Origin: Aurifilum marmelostoma
Lineage: Eukaryota; Ascomycota; Sordariomycetes; Diaporthales; Cryphonectriaceae
Reading direction: 5' to 3'
Assembly (NCBI GenBank): GCA_027559495.1
Contig: JAMXSV010000016.1
Coordinates: 682,001 to 746,000, forward strand
Length of the DNA: 64,000 nt
In this document: in pieces, positions 22,451-34,199 of the stretch
Layout: the number at the start of each line of letters is the position of its first letter
Numbering within the stretch: position 1 is the stretch's first letter
Made by a program: the position numbers and the translations under genes
Notes under the pieces: generated by a model
What the model saw: only the letters and a program-made list of their open reading frames with translations
Databases searched by the model: none
Told to the model about the DNA's origin: nothing

Positions 22451-23170
22451 ATGCCCCCACGCAAGGCCTCAACTACCAAAACGCCACAGAAGCGCAAGGC
22501 CAGTCCAGACAAAGATGACGACAAGGACAAGCCAGCCAAAAAACGTCCTGCGCGGGATGTCAAGAAAGAGAAGGACAGTGGCACATCAAAAACACACGCT
22601 GAGAGCTTGGACAGCAGGCGTGAGGGGTCCTCTTCCGTCACCATCAACCGTGCCCCCGTCCTCGAGCTGTGGGGCGCGTGCGTCGCCCAACTCATGCACC
22701 CTGATCTCAGTTGGACCCTATGCCTTAGCATCGGCAGCAGCATCTCGACCATCACAGCTATTTCCAAGGGCAGATCGATTGGGACGATCGCTGCGCCAGC
22801 CGATGATGGTGGTGATGCCGACCGGAGGAAGAAGAACAAGGCGGCGGCGGAGGACCTCCCTACCATTCACGTCATGGGATTTCCAATGGCCATCAAGGGA
22901 GACTCGGTCATCGTTAAGGGGAAACCCAAGACGACAAGGGAGGTCAACCTGCAGAGGAAATTCGGGCCAGACGGGTATGAGAGGGTCAAGGAGGTCATGA
23001 TGGGGGCGTTGGAGGAGTGGAAGGGAAGCGAGGAAGAGTTGAACGGGCAGGCGTTCAAGATGTATGAGAAATTTAGGCCGGATGTAGCCAAAGGCCAAAA
23101 GGGCTGGGGACGTAAGGGCGAGTTGTACTTGTCCAAGATCAAGGATGCTGTTGGCGAGCCTTCTAGTTAA
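22451..23170 (+). CDS. Uncharacterised protein, bacterial-type domain with basic N-terminal tail
   Basis: This intronless gene encodes 239 aa. Residues 1-60 are highly charged and lysine-rich (PAKKRPARDVKKEK at 28-41), which looks like a nuclear-localising disordered tail. A folded domain follows. It begins VTINRAPVLELWGACVAQ (63-80), has a central part around SIGSSISTITAISKG, and ends FKMYEKFRP...KGWGRKGELYLSKI (202-230). I recall this arrangement, an INRAPVLTLW-like opening and a YExFRP...GWGxKGxLxLxxI ending, from many bacterial proteins of unknown function. No function is established that I know of. The gene is divergent from DBP7, and its end lies only 68 bp from the convergent M61-like gene. 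The coding call is firm; biochemical role is unknown. Confidence 0.8.
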   Translation: MPPRKASTTKTPQKRKASPDKDDDKDKPAKKRPARDVKKEKDSGTSKTHAESLDSRREGSSSVTINRAPVLELWGACVAQLMHPDLSWTLCLSIGSSISTITAISKGRSIGTIAAPADDGGDADRRKKNKAAAEDLPTIHVMGFPMAIKGDSVIVKGKPKTTREVNLQRKFGPDGYERVKEVMMGALEEWKGSEEELNGQAFKMYEKFRPDVAKGQKGWGRKGELYLSKIKDAVGEPSS

Positions 23171-23238
23171 GAAGCCCTGAAGTCACCCCGACTCTGAGAA
23201 TTAGACACATGGATGATGAAGCCTGTCCCCTCTTCTAG

Positions 23239-25035
23239 TCACTCCACCTTCTCTGCATCCTTGGGCCGCTCCAGCACTTGCCAACACCTCGCTTTCTCCT
23301 TGGATCTGGGCCAATACTCAATCTCGAACTCTTCTTCATCTCTCCCGAGGACCAGTTTGAAAACCTGCTCGAAACAAAGCTCACAGGCTTCCGGCCTCGA
23401 GTACCACACAATCAGATCCCCATCCCGCAACCCAGCCTCCTGCGCTCTCGACCCCTCAACCACCCCTCGCACAACCCCTTCGTCTAGACTTTCACCATCA
23501 AACCCAAACTCCAGCCGCTCCTGCTCCACAGGCTGCGGGCCAAACATTTCCCCAAAGCTGGTAGTCATGTCGTCTAGCTCATTAACTTTGCCCTCCTCTA
23601 CCATCTCCCTGAAGTGCCTCTCGGCGTCCTCGTGCCCGATCCAGTGCGCAAGACCGTCCAGCCAATCTTGCTTTTGCACCTTGGACCCGCCCTTCGTTGT
23701 CCGGCGGGCGAGTAGGCTCCGGATTAGCTCGTCCATGGGCCGCAGGACGTCCGTTCCGCGGGCCACGGCCGCGCGGCGGGTATAGGCGTCCATCTTCAGC
23801 ATATAGACGAACGCGCGCAGGGCCTTGGCAGATGCGGCGTACCAAGTTTGGCCTGGATTCTCGAGGGAGGAGGTCATCAGCGCAGAAGAAAGCGGCTGAG
23901 AGACGAGCGGGTTGGTGAAGTAGGCGGAGAGGAAGGCATTGGTGGTAGCACGGAAGTAGTCTGCCCCGCGCTGGCCAAAGCGAAAGGGGAGGAAGATCGT
24001 GTAGAGGTAGGACAGACCTAGCAAATTGATGTTTTGTCAGCCTGTGAGCCTGGATTCGAGAAGGACGTGGTGCGCCAAGTAGTGATCATCACCTTCCGTG
24101 AACCAATCGTTCTCAGTTCCGTCGTCTTCGGGGTCTAGACGGGCCCAGCTAGATACCATGGCCCGATTGAGGACTCTGATCAGGTCCCAATCCTGCACAG
24201 TGCTCGTGTCCTCGTCATAATCAACAATGCTGCTCGCTCTAAGAGCCGTTCCCCTAAAGCCCCTAGGTCCTCGTCGCAGGAAGGCACGATAGCTGGCTCT
24301 CTTATCATTAAAATGCTCCGACATGCGCGGTAGAATCTGTGTAGTGTACTCCTTGACAGCAACCAAATTTTGCGGCAAATCGCCGAACCAGTACGTGTAA
24401 CCAAGACCTTGCGTCTCTGGGTCTGCTCCTTGTGATTCCTCTTGATCGGGAGGGAAGCTGCGGACAGGCCCGACCATGAATACACAGTCAAGAATGTTAT
24501 CACTATCTCCCACGACTTCGATGGGATCCGGGCCTTCACCGTAGCTGATGACCGCCCTCGTACCCTCTGGACAGCCAGTCAAATCCCACTCAATCAACAT
24601 CTGGCATGTTCCAATGCTGAACCGCGGGAGAAACCGCCAACCTTCTCCAATAATGCCTCCCTCCTCACGGCGCAGGACATATTTATCCTGGCTGCTCTCG
24701 TGCTCGCGATCGAGAGCCTTCGCGTCAGCTGCGAAGGTAATGTATCCGATGGCTTCCCTCGCGAGCCTGACCTCTTTCTGCTCGCCTCCTGAGAGTAGGA
24801 ACGGCACGGAGCCGTCGCTGTCTGTCAGAGTGGCAGGGATGCCCTGCAGGAAGTGTTGGAGCCTGGACGAGTGAGCCTCGTCGTGCCGGCCGTAGGTGCA
24901 GAGATAGTCGTCCTTTTTGAATCTCAGGTTCTTGATGGTGATGGCGAAGTGAATGGCGGTGATCTCGCCGTCGTCGTCATCAGCTTTGGGCGCGAGGAGG
25001 AGGTGTAAGGTGGGAGTAAAGGAACTGGTCGCCAT
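23239..25035 (-). CDS. M61 peptidase-like protein with PDZ domain, probable pseudoenzyme
   Basis: Two exons, complement(24093..25035) and complement(23239..24017), give 573 aa. The Gly codon in WFTEG is split by the intron. The N-terminal half resembles the beta-sandwich of M61 (glycyl aminopeptidase-like) proteins. The core continues with NDWFTEGLSYLYTIFLPFRF, ADYFRATTNAFLSAYFTNPL and a C-terminal PDZ-like domain (about 490-560, GSRAQEAGLRDGDLIVWYSR). Active M61 enzymes carry HExxH just before the WF-E-G segment. Here the aligned residues are R291-A-M-V-S295, so both zinc histidines and the catalytic Glu are missing, while E314 of WFTEG is kept. No signal peptide is evident. I infer a non-catalytic PDZ-containing protein. 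The start is the ATG at 25035, since the frame upstream has only a TTG. Confidence 0.8.
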
Positions 25036-25911
25036 GTCGCAGAAGGCCAAAATATTAAGAGGTCAGCTGGCCTACGGTCGTCTTTCACACCGAAGGTTGA
25101 GGGTGCCAGTGCTTCAATACCGATCTCGAGAAATAGCAATTCTTCTGCAGCACACAGCTCATCATACTTGTTCGTGTGTATATGTGAGGTCAGTCAATCG
25201 TCAGTAGTCACAGCGAGCGGGGTTCTTGCGGCATGTATGTACGGGCACAACACCTGATTGGACCAGAGCTTGGGCGTCGACGTGGAGGATCACTCATTGT
25301 GCCTCTTTGCAGATGACAGCGCTAGCAAGAAAAGAAAAGGGGATAGAAAAAAAAAAAGGAGCACTTGTTCTTGGACATTTTGAAGGAAATGAAACGGCAT
25401 TTTGAGGTTGCCTTCTCCGTATTGAATTCTCAAGAGTGATTCCGCCCAGAGGGTCTACTGTCTAAGTAAAGATAAGAAAACAGCAGTATACTACCGTCGA
25501 TGACGATGAGTACTTGGACAACCTCTCTGCCGTGGTGCTAGAACTCCTGCTGCCGAATGATTAAACCTCGAATGTCGTGAAGCCTCGCAGCAGGTCAAGA
25601 AAGGACTTCAGTCTAAACTAAGATCAGTGGTGGATAAGGACCTGGCAGATGGAAAGAGCGACGCTGATTCTGTAGCCTTGGATAGTCCCTGTGTTGCGGG
25701 CCGTTGCGAGACGCAGCGACGTCATCGAAAATGTCACAGAAGTTTGCCTGCGTAGGCTTCCCCTCAAAACAACTGCAGCTTTGCTTGCCGTATTCACTCA
25801 CCCCATTCCTCTCAACAACAAAACTTCAACTTGTGCCAATTGTCTCTTTCTCGAAACTCAATCCAAGCCTGCGAAGTCTCATCATCGTTCAACCACGTAC
25901 GCACACCCACC
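25036..25911. promoter_or_regulatory. Divergent promoter region
   Basis: About 0.88 kb between divergent genes. An A-rich tract is at 25347-25358. The last 100 bp before 25912 is pyrimidine- and CA-rich, as in many fungal leaders. No gene is seen. Confidence 0.45.
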
Positions 25912-26612
25912 ATGACCGACCAACCTTCCAACATCGAGCCTTACATCCAGGCCGAAAATCCAGTTACACGCAACCCGCTTGAGGAAAAGGCTGCAGCCCA
26001 GCCTCACCGCCAGGCCGGCCCCTCCTCTTCGGGCGAGTTGGGTACGGTCGGCGGCGCCTCGCAGCACGGGCAGGAAGGCGTCCCGACTTCTCGTGGTCAC
26101 GGCGTGCATGGCAGCGGGCCCGTGGATGCACAGGAGGCGGCGGCGACCAGCTACAGCAGCCGCGCGAGGAGCGGTGACGACGGCGTGCAGACCCTTCAGA
26201 ACGAGAACGTCAATGCAGACGAGCAGCTGGAGACATTGGCTGAGGGTGAAGTGGCAGACGCGGTGGGCAGGAAGAGTGGTACTCAGAGAGCCCCTGGAGC
26301 AGGGCCGGCCGAGGAGCAGGACTTTGCCTCGGACCTGGATAGGTGAGTTACATTGCCTTTTTGATGTGTAATCTTAAGTCGGGAAAATTGGGCAATGGGG
26401 GGCAAGGGTGGAGGGGAAAGGGGGGGGAGGGGGGGTTGTGTCCTATTATTATGTGCTTTTTCTTCTTCTTCCTTACAACTTGCTGACGTCTTGACAGAAA
26501 GAAGGCAGAGCAGGCCGAGGCACGTCAGGAGATCAAGGAGGCCCGTAAAGCAGGTGCTGATATCGGCGGAGGGTCTGGTCGGCTGGGAAATGAATCACTG
26601 ACGGACGCATGA
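25912..26612 (+). CDS. Small hydrophilic disordered protein
   Basis: Two exons, 25912-26342 and 26498-26612, give 181 aa. The donor is GTGAGT, the acceptor TTGACAG, and the split Arg codon keeps the frame. The protein is rich in Gly, Ala, Gln, Glu and Ser and lacks hydrophobic stretches. It has no membrane segment or signal peptide, so it is probably intrinsically disordered and soluble. The C-terminus (DLDRKKAEQAEARQEIKEAR followed by a Gly-rich end) is the most protein-like part and could form one charged helix. I have an impression of similar tails in hypothetical proteins of other filamentous ascomycetes, but cannot name a family. The intron contains a G-rich tract near 26420-26435. Function unknown. 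Confidence 0.72.
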
Positions 26613-28131
26613 TCCTCGAATGCTCGACGTCTTTCTTTGCGGGATTCTATACGAGTCGAGCGGATACCAAAACGCCGTAGAGAATTTTCAGCACGATATG
26701 TAACAAGGAAAACCAGGCAATGCCCGATCGATCCACCCGCTCGGCTCCGTGAGGATGCTGCGTCGATGGCCCTCTCCTCCCCTTCGTCACCATGAGGATC
26801 GGGCCCTCTTTTCTCTGCTGCTCTACATAGTACGACGTAGTCTGTACAAGATTGCCGCCGGAATGTTTCATCACAGGTGCGGATCAGGACACAACATTTC
26901 ACAGTGGGGCCCCGGTAATGTCTCCGAGAGACGAGATGATGATCAAAGATCTTGCCTTGCTTGTTAGCGGAGGTGATTCCTGTATTTGTGATGAAGGCTC
27001 GAATTGTCCTACTGTGCAACTGTCTCGACATATCGCAGTCGATAACCAAAGTTCATCTTTGGTGCCCTTACTTTTGGCGGGAAGATCTGATTTTCTGGAA
27101 AAATTCTGTACGTCTTGAATAAGAAGGGAACGGGGACAAGAAGAAGAAAAAATAATATGATTTCGGCAGATGGGAAGCAGTACGCGCTGCAGAGGAGCCC
27201 CTTTCTGGGAGCTCTTCCCCCGCGCCTACAGGGGGTGCAGTAACAAACAAAGTGCATACATATTTAGTATTACGGAAGAACCCATAGTGATGCTACTATA
27301 GGAGCATTAGTACTATGTGGGTTCACGTAACAACAAATGCAGTACATCATACTACAGTAGTGCCTCAGCAGTATTGCAGGGTGGTGCAGCTCCCCAACAG
27401 GGCTTCCAGGCGCTCCAAGGCGGCTCCAGGCCCCCAACCCCTTCTGAGCCGCGTGAGAGACCCACCTACAGGGGGCTGTCTGAGGCTGCTGTTGGTGGGA
27501 AATACAGAGGACTGCCCCACCCACAGCATCCTCGTCAATTCTGGGCCAGGCCTCTGTGTGGGGTTTGTTTATAGAGCCATTCGTCACCCTCACCCTTTTT
27601 TTGCTTAACATGATACGAGGCTATTCCCGACTCGACGGCACTCCTCCCCACCCTTGCACCAGCCCTTGGCCCGCTCGTGGTGTTTCGAAACAGACTGATT
27701 GTCTGCAGGACTACACCTCCAAAGCACCATCGAAGCGAGCCCTGCAATTTCCTCGTGCCCCGGTTGTTTCCACGATGGGGCCCGATCGTTTGGTGGCGCC
27801 CCGCCGAACCCGTCTTGGTCCTGCAGCTCCGTCGTCCGTCCTGCAGCCTCGTCTGGGGGAAATCACACCTACAAGCCCAACATGACCGCCCCCTTACTTT
27901 TTTATTTTTTATTTCAGCAGTTACTACATGCTTGATATAAAGCTTCCCTCGCTAGGACGGTCGATCTTTTGTTTTCTTGGCAGCGATCTTTCTCGGTAGT
28001 CCTGCATGCTTTGATAGCTCAACGACAGCTTTGCCAGTTCATTCTTTTCTTCCCCCGTGGTATATACATACATTCGTTTCTTATCGAGCCATTCCCTTTT
28101 ACTTCTCTACAAGACTCCCAATTCGTTCATC
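26613..28131. other. Intergenic and pectinesterase promoter
   Basis: This 1.5-kb stretch precedes the pectin methylesterase. A TATA-like GATATAAAG lies at about 27934-27942, some 190 bp upstream of the ATG. The region 27500-27900 carries short open frames in several phases with no recognisable product. No gene is supported. Confidence 0.45.
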
Positions 28132-29539
28132 ATGGTGAAGTCCGTTGCTGTCATTCCCGCGCTGGCCGCGACCGCTTTTGGCGCTGCTCTTGACTGGTCA
28201 GCCTCTCCCTTTGGAGGTGGCAGCAGCAGCTGGGGCGTAAGTAAATTTCATATCGTGGTTTTGAAATAGTTCTTATTATTCATGAGAGCATTGGCTGACC
28301 GATCTGGATACAACAGGCTCCTGGTGCCGTGAGCTCTGGCTCTGCTGGCGACTATGGCGGCCACTCGTCGTCTTCCTCCTCGGGCTCGTCCTCTGGATAC
28401 AGCGCGAGCGCCAGCTCCAGCGCTGTGGCCTCGACCAGCACGACGACGTCCAGCACTGGTTCCAGCTCCAGCGCCGTCTCCAGCTCCGCCGCCACCTCTC
28501 AGGAGTCGACCGAGTCCAGCAGCACTTCTCGCACGACTGCCCCCAGCGGCAGCATCACTGTCTGCTCCAGCGACTGTGACTACACCACTGTAAGTCTACG
28601 CAATATCAGGCTTCACACAGACGCAGACATGCACACTAGCATATCATCCTCTGACACGCATTGCTGCAACAGGTCCAAGATGCTGTCGACTCTCTCGACA
28701 CATCCTCCTCGGATGCTCAGGTGATCTTCATCTACAGCGGCACCTACGAGGAGCAGGTCACCATCCCCGAGCTCTCGGGATCTCTCACCATCTACGGTGA
28801 GACCGAGGACACCTCCGACTACACCAACAACGTGGTGAGCATCGAGCACTCCTCGTCCCTGGCCTCAGGCGCCGCTAGTGACGAGGCCACCGGCACCCTG
28901 ATCAACGAATCCGAGAACGTGGCCATCTACAACATCGACATCAAGAACACGTACGGCGAGGGCTCCCAGGCCATCGCGCTGGCGGCCTACAACACCAACC
29001 AGGGCTACTACGGCGTCGGCCTGTACGGCTACCAGGACACCCTCCTGGCCGAGACCGGCAACCAGATCTACGCCAACTGCTACATCGAGGGCGCCGTCGA
29101 CTTCATCTTCGGCCAGGACGCCCGCATCTGGGTCGTCGGCTCGACCATCGCCTCCATCGGTGCCGGTGCCATCACCGCCAACGGCCGCGACTCGGAGGAC
29201 AACGTCTCCTACTATGTCATCACCGACTCCACCGTCCAGGCCGGCTCCACCGACCCTGGTGAGGGCACCGTCTACCTGGGCCGCCCCTGGCGCGACTATG
29301 CCCGTGTTGCCTTCCAGCGCACCTCCATGAGCGACATCATCAACTCGGCCGGCTGGGAGCAGTGGAGCAGCACCGAGGCCCTCACCGACAACGTCACCTT
29401 TGAGGAGTACGACAACACTGGTGACGGTGCCACCCAGGACGACCTCGCCTCCTTCGCCACCACCATGACCTCCGCCCTGACCATCGACACCATCCTGGGC
29501 TCCGACTATGCCGACTGGGTTGATGCCGACTATATCTAA
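28132..29539 (+). CDS. Secreted pectin methylesterase (CE8)
   Basis: Three exons, 28132-28236, 28317-28589 and 28673-29539, give 414 aa, with GTAAGT donors and CAG acceptors. The enzyme removes methyl esters from homogalacturonan in plant cell walls, producing pectate and methanol. A signal peptide covers about residues 1-19 (MVKSVAVIPALAATAFGAA). A Ser/Thr-rich linker follows (about 38-105), probably heavily O-glycosylated. The right-handed beta-helix catalytic domain then starts near residue 115. Signature residues are present: GYQDTLL (Q247, D248), DFIFG (D269 as nucleophile) and LGRPW (R330, W332). The long N-terminal Ser-rich linker is unusual for a single-domain fungal PME. Flanking sequence gives no partner pectinase, so it stands alone here. 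Confidence 0.94.
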
Positions 29540-30966
29540 AGGGAGGGGGCAGAAAAAAAAATGGGGGCTTGGGAGAGAACTGTCGACTCGTTCTTGTACA
29601 TAAATTTGGTTTTGTGCTTGTCCGCCCAATGTCAGGAAGCTGTACATACTCATGGGGTCAAGACCTGCGCAGGATAGAAAAGGAGCAAAATTATATATAT
29701 ACAAACACATACATATTTGCATACTCCAGCTCAAACCTTGGCCTCCACACCCAATATCCTGCACCATAGCTGAGTTCATTTGTACACTCCACTCTGGTGA
29801 CCTTTACTGTGGGCCATCGGCATCTACTGCACTGTGACCGTTGCGAGATTCGGCTCGCCGGGTCTGCTAAGATGTGGTGCTGCAGTGGCATATTACAGAT
29901 TAACATAGTATTTGCTGCTACTAATCGACGGCTTCCTCCGAGGAATAGGCAGAGGTCCAATAATTATGCTTTTCACCATGAACGGTTCTCATGTGCGATG
30001 ATGGGGACGAGCTTATTATGTCCACTGTCAATCTCAACCTCGCGACTCGCCTAAATTCCCATGTTATATCTATCGAATCTTAAAATGACCAATAAACTTT
30101 CCACACCAATTATTTCGGGTGGGAACGTCAAGCACATCTTTTGAATTCTATTTTTTTCCTTAAAAAAAAAAAGAGGCCAAGAGATAGAGCGCGAGAGAAG
30201 CTAAGACGACCGTCATTTATAGTGGTGCATAAACGATTCTACTTCCCTAGGGCTGACTGCCCTCACAGGATTTCAGGTCATTTATCCTACCGATTCGTTG
30301 CCCTCATCCTCGTCCTTGTTATCAGCTACATCGAAGCATCGCGGCCGTTGAGGGTCCCAAGTGCTGACGAGCTTGCAGGGGATCACGCGTAACGTGGGCG
30401 AATCTCCACGGTCCTCGCAACGGGTTGTCACTTGTCCTCCCACCGGAATCAACCTAACTAATCCCTATTATCAGCCGCCGCACGAGCTGTCGCATCTCGT
30501 CTCGATATTGCGATCCTTCAGCGGAGAGGAGTCGGGTGTCGATCCAGGCTCCAATGACTTGTTGATTTCCCTCCTGCGATGGCTTCGCTTTGCTCTGCTC
30601 GGTGGGAATCGGACTGGCAAGCGCGATGCTGGCAGTGGAGCCAGCTGAATAGGTCGGCCAGGGGGAGGGATCAGTATCCCAGCGGTGTGGGGAGCGACTT
30701 CCCTAGCAGGTCAATCCTATCGCGACTCCTACCTGGCCCCTCCTCTTCTCCTTGCTCCTCCTCCTCCTCTCGCCTCCATGGCGCGACTGTTGATTCCAGA
30801 GGTCAATGCTGGCTGTCTTTCTGCACGCATATTTTTTCTTTTCTTTTCTTTTGCAGTAATCATGCTCGGTCGCCCACGTAGGCTTGGTGAGACAACCTAG
30901 CTAAATTACTGCCATGCCCCCCTCTCCTCCTTAGAGGATTGACCAATTGATCTTCTCCAGGGTTTC

Positions 30967-30991
30967 TTTTTTTTTTTTTTTTTTTTTTTTT
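30967..30991. repeat. Poly-T run (T25)
   Basis: Uninterrupted T run between the pectin methylesterase and the membrane-glycoprotein gene. Confidence 0.8.
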
Positions 30992-31331
30992 GGCCTCCAG
31001 GATGAGCGGGGACCGCCCCCTCCACCCAGGCATGGCCAGCACTGCAAGCTGTGACTTGGCATGTCCTGGACCAAGAAGGAAAATACCTGGGGAAAAGGGC
31101 TGGCTTGACTATTTACTTATCATGAACTTGCCCGTCATCTAATTATGTCTGAGACTGCCAGGATCTGCCTGTCTCGCCCGCTCCCCCCCCCCCCCCCTCA
31201 AACCTCCTCCTCTCTTTTCTTCCTGTGTATTGCATGGACACCACAAACATGAGGGCACCACGTCGTCCTGTCGTGTGAGGGAGGTTCAGTTAGGACTAAA
31301 GCGTCGCCGCTCTCCTCTTCCTCTGTCTCCT

Positions 31332-31363
<32 letters not shown>

Positions 31364-31373
31364 GCCCTAGAGT
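31332..31373. repeat. Compound CT/CA microsatellite
   Basis: A CT dinucleotide tract passes directly into a CA tract about 130 bp upstream of the ATG at 31501. Confidence 0.8.
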
Positions 31374-31500
31374 ATACACTTTGGCGAGGACCAGCTGGAC
31401 TAGGCAACGTCTTACACCATAGTCCGCTCGACCCAACTTGAGATAGTCCGAATTCACTCATCTGTCAGCCTGGGCTCGGGAACCAATCACTACGACAAGC

Positions 31501-34199
31501 ATGGAGCAAGCCATGAATCCAGCCTCTGGCCAGCAGCAGGGGCGTCGAGTGGCACAGCAGCCTTCGGAAGTCCGAGTCGCATTATCAAGAGACCACCCCT
31601 CGTCTAGGACGAACTCCTTCAACCCGCAGACCTCTTCAGTAGCTACGGAAAAGGACGAATTGCAGGGCAACGATAACGCAGTCCCGACCACCAGGGAGAT
31701 GGACAGCCAGGGCATCGATCTCAGCTCCCTCGGTGGGCCTCCGTCCAACAGCTCTTATTACTACAATGGCCGGAACGACTCGACCCCCCGGATGCCTTTC
31801 CATGGCGAGGAGCAGTTTCCCCAGACCGGTGCGACAATGGCGACACCCTCACCCCCACCGCCACAGATATCAAGTCCTGAAATCATGGACGATGGCTATG
31901 GCAGCAAAGAAAGACTCCAGAACATGGGCTCTTCGCACGTGCATTTACTTGGTGGCGGTCCACCAGACAAGATAAAGATGAACACCAGTACTCGAGCCGT
32001 CTCGTTTGGGCCACCAACAACAGTACATTCCCCACCGCACAGTTCTCCTCTCGGCAGACAAGACACAGCTGGTTCTGTCTGGACGGACCGGACTCCACGG
32101 CTCGGCAGGTGGTGCATGAGGCCAAGATGGCATTCCTCTTTCACCATGTACATATGCTTCGTCTTCGGGTTCCTCTGCGCTGTTGCCCATCACGTCTTCT
32201 ACACATACCTCGACGGCCAGGTGGCCAACAACCAGAGCGAGATGCTCCGCTACGGCACGTTCCTGGCCTATGCCACCAAGGCCAGCTTCGGCGCCGCCAT
32301 TGTCTCGGCCTTCAAGCAGCGCGTCTGGGTCACCGTCCGCTCTCGCTTCATGAGCATCAGCGGTCTGGATTCTATGTTTGCGGGTGCAGAGAACATGCTG
32401 GCCATGCTCAACTTTGACTTTCTCAGAGACGCAAAGGGGGCTTTCGCGCTGGCCCTGTTCGCATGGCTGACGCCCCTCATCGTCATCCTGACAGCGAATA
32501 CCTTGCTCGTCGAGCCCAAGTCCATATGGCAGAGCACCGTTTGTGGTGGCGTGCGGAGCCTCAATTTCTCCTTCGAGTCGACCAACAGCTGGCGCACGCC
32601 GACTGCCATCAATGGGCTGAACGAGATCCCCCTGTCCCTGTGGAACACCACCAAGAGGTCAAACCAGACAGATTCAGACTGGTTCGACTACTACACAGGC
32701 CCGGGCGCCGGCCTTCAGCAGACTGCCACCCTCTCAGCCCTCATGGAGGAGGTCATCCCCATCAAGAACGCCTCTGAGACCATCTGCGGATCAGGCTTCA
32801 ACTGCACTTTTATCGTCGAGTTCACCGCCCCAGGGTACAACTGCACCGAGCTGGCCAGTGGTGTCGGCTCCAAGGTCAGTAACCTCCAGCAGGAATCCGG
32901 AGAGGCCGTTGCGCCTTTTGGTACCGACATCATCATCCCCGAGGGTGACTACAGCTACTATGCTTTCGCCAGCGGGGGCGAATACTCTGCCCCTCAGCTC
33001 AAGGACCTAGGTGTTAGCGGCATCCCCAACACGTTGCCCCCGTACCCGGACCACTTTGGTGTCCTGCGCACCGAGCCTGTCATCTGGGTCGGCTATGCTG
33101 TGATCAACAACCCGAACCAGACACAGCCCCTCCGCGACGAGCCCGGCTGGAGCGATGCTTTCACGCCAAAGGTGTTTGCCTGCGAGCATAGAGAGACGGT
33201 GTACACGGTCAACTTCACCTACGTAGGCGAGACGCAGAGCACCGAGATCGTCTCGCAAAAATTTGGAGCCCCCATCATCAACACGACGTTCCAGCGCGGC
33301 GTCATGGCCAACGACGGCACGCAAGACAACACGACCGCCACGCCCGAGTCCAACTACATCTACCCCAACGACACGGCCTTGTACCGAAAAGTAGCCGCCT
33401 ACCACTCCATGGGCGTCATGCTCCGCAGCTTTATCAACGGCACCATCACTATCGCCGACGACGTGACCAACCCGATCGAGAACACAGAGGCCGTCCAGAC
33501 AAAAGTCCTCAACTCCCTCAACAACTACTTTCCCGACCCCCACCTCTCGGTCCAGGTGCAGAGCCTCTACCAGGACATCATCCTCTCCCTCTTCTCCAAC
33601 CCACAGTTCGTCGAGGTCGTCTGGGCCGCCCAGCCCGGCGAGCAGAGCGGCACTCTACTGGCCGGGGAGGTCCGGGGAACCAGACCGACTACGCCCTACC
33701 CTGCCGCAGATTCCGCACTGCCAACGCCTACAGCTACAACATGCGAGAGCTGTGGACCGTCTACGCCATCGCCACGGCCGTGACGCTCGCTAGTGTTGTT
33801 GCCGGCACCTTTGCGATCCTTGACAACGGCGGTGTGACTCGCAACACGCACTTCTCGAGCATTGTGGCGGCCACGCGGGGTCCTGCGCTCGAGAAGATCC
33901 CGTGGCGGGGGCCGCTGCAGGACCGAGGTGATGTCCCTGGCGATGTCAAGAAGTTGCGGCTCGGATATGGTGTGATGCGGGATATGGATCGCAGGCTGGC
34001 CTCACTAGATATCGGGCCGGATCCCTACCTTGTGATGGGCGAGCAGGAGGAGGAACAAGCGAGGCGAAATAATAGTGCTGGCCGTCCTAGCCTGGGAGGG
34101 ATGACATGGAGGAGTCGGGCCTATAGCTCTGGGTATCTAGGTGGGGAGATGAGATGTGGGTTTGGGCTGAAGGGGGGATGTGGATCAGAGGCATCGTGA
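31501..34199 (+). CDS. Large multi-span membrane glycoprotein with a single-base frameshift
   Basis: The frame from 31501 encodes a disordered cytosolic head of about 200 residues rich in Gln, Ser and Pro. A membrane segment follows (about 213-236, FTMYICFVFGFLCAVAHHVF), then amphipathic sequence and another segment (about 311-334). A long domain with many Asn-x-Ser/Thr sites lies outside. The last membrane segment, LWTVYAIATAVTLASVVAG, and a cytosolic tail sit in another reading frame ending at 34199. The two frames meet in a run of four G at 33674-33677, where one missing base accounts for the shift. No plausible intron fits. The full protein would be about 900 aa. The layout matches a fungal family often labelled formylmethionine deformylase-like, a name without support here. 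Function unknown. It lies 1.1 kb upstream of the carboxylesterase. Confidence 0.78.

Larger units (their letters stand above)
29540..31500. other. Intergenic region
   Basis: About 2 kb without a supported gene. It holds a T25 run (30967-30991), a C15 run (31183-31197) and a compound CT/CA microsatellite (31332-31373) shortly upstream of the next gene. The plus-strand frames at 30361-30900 are not protein-like. Confidence 0.5.

Noticed and set aside
28865..29779. A 304-codon minus-strand frame opposite the pectin methylesterase
   Set aside because: It mirrors the biased third positions of the PME exon and is low-complexity Gly/Val/Asp sequence without a family match.
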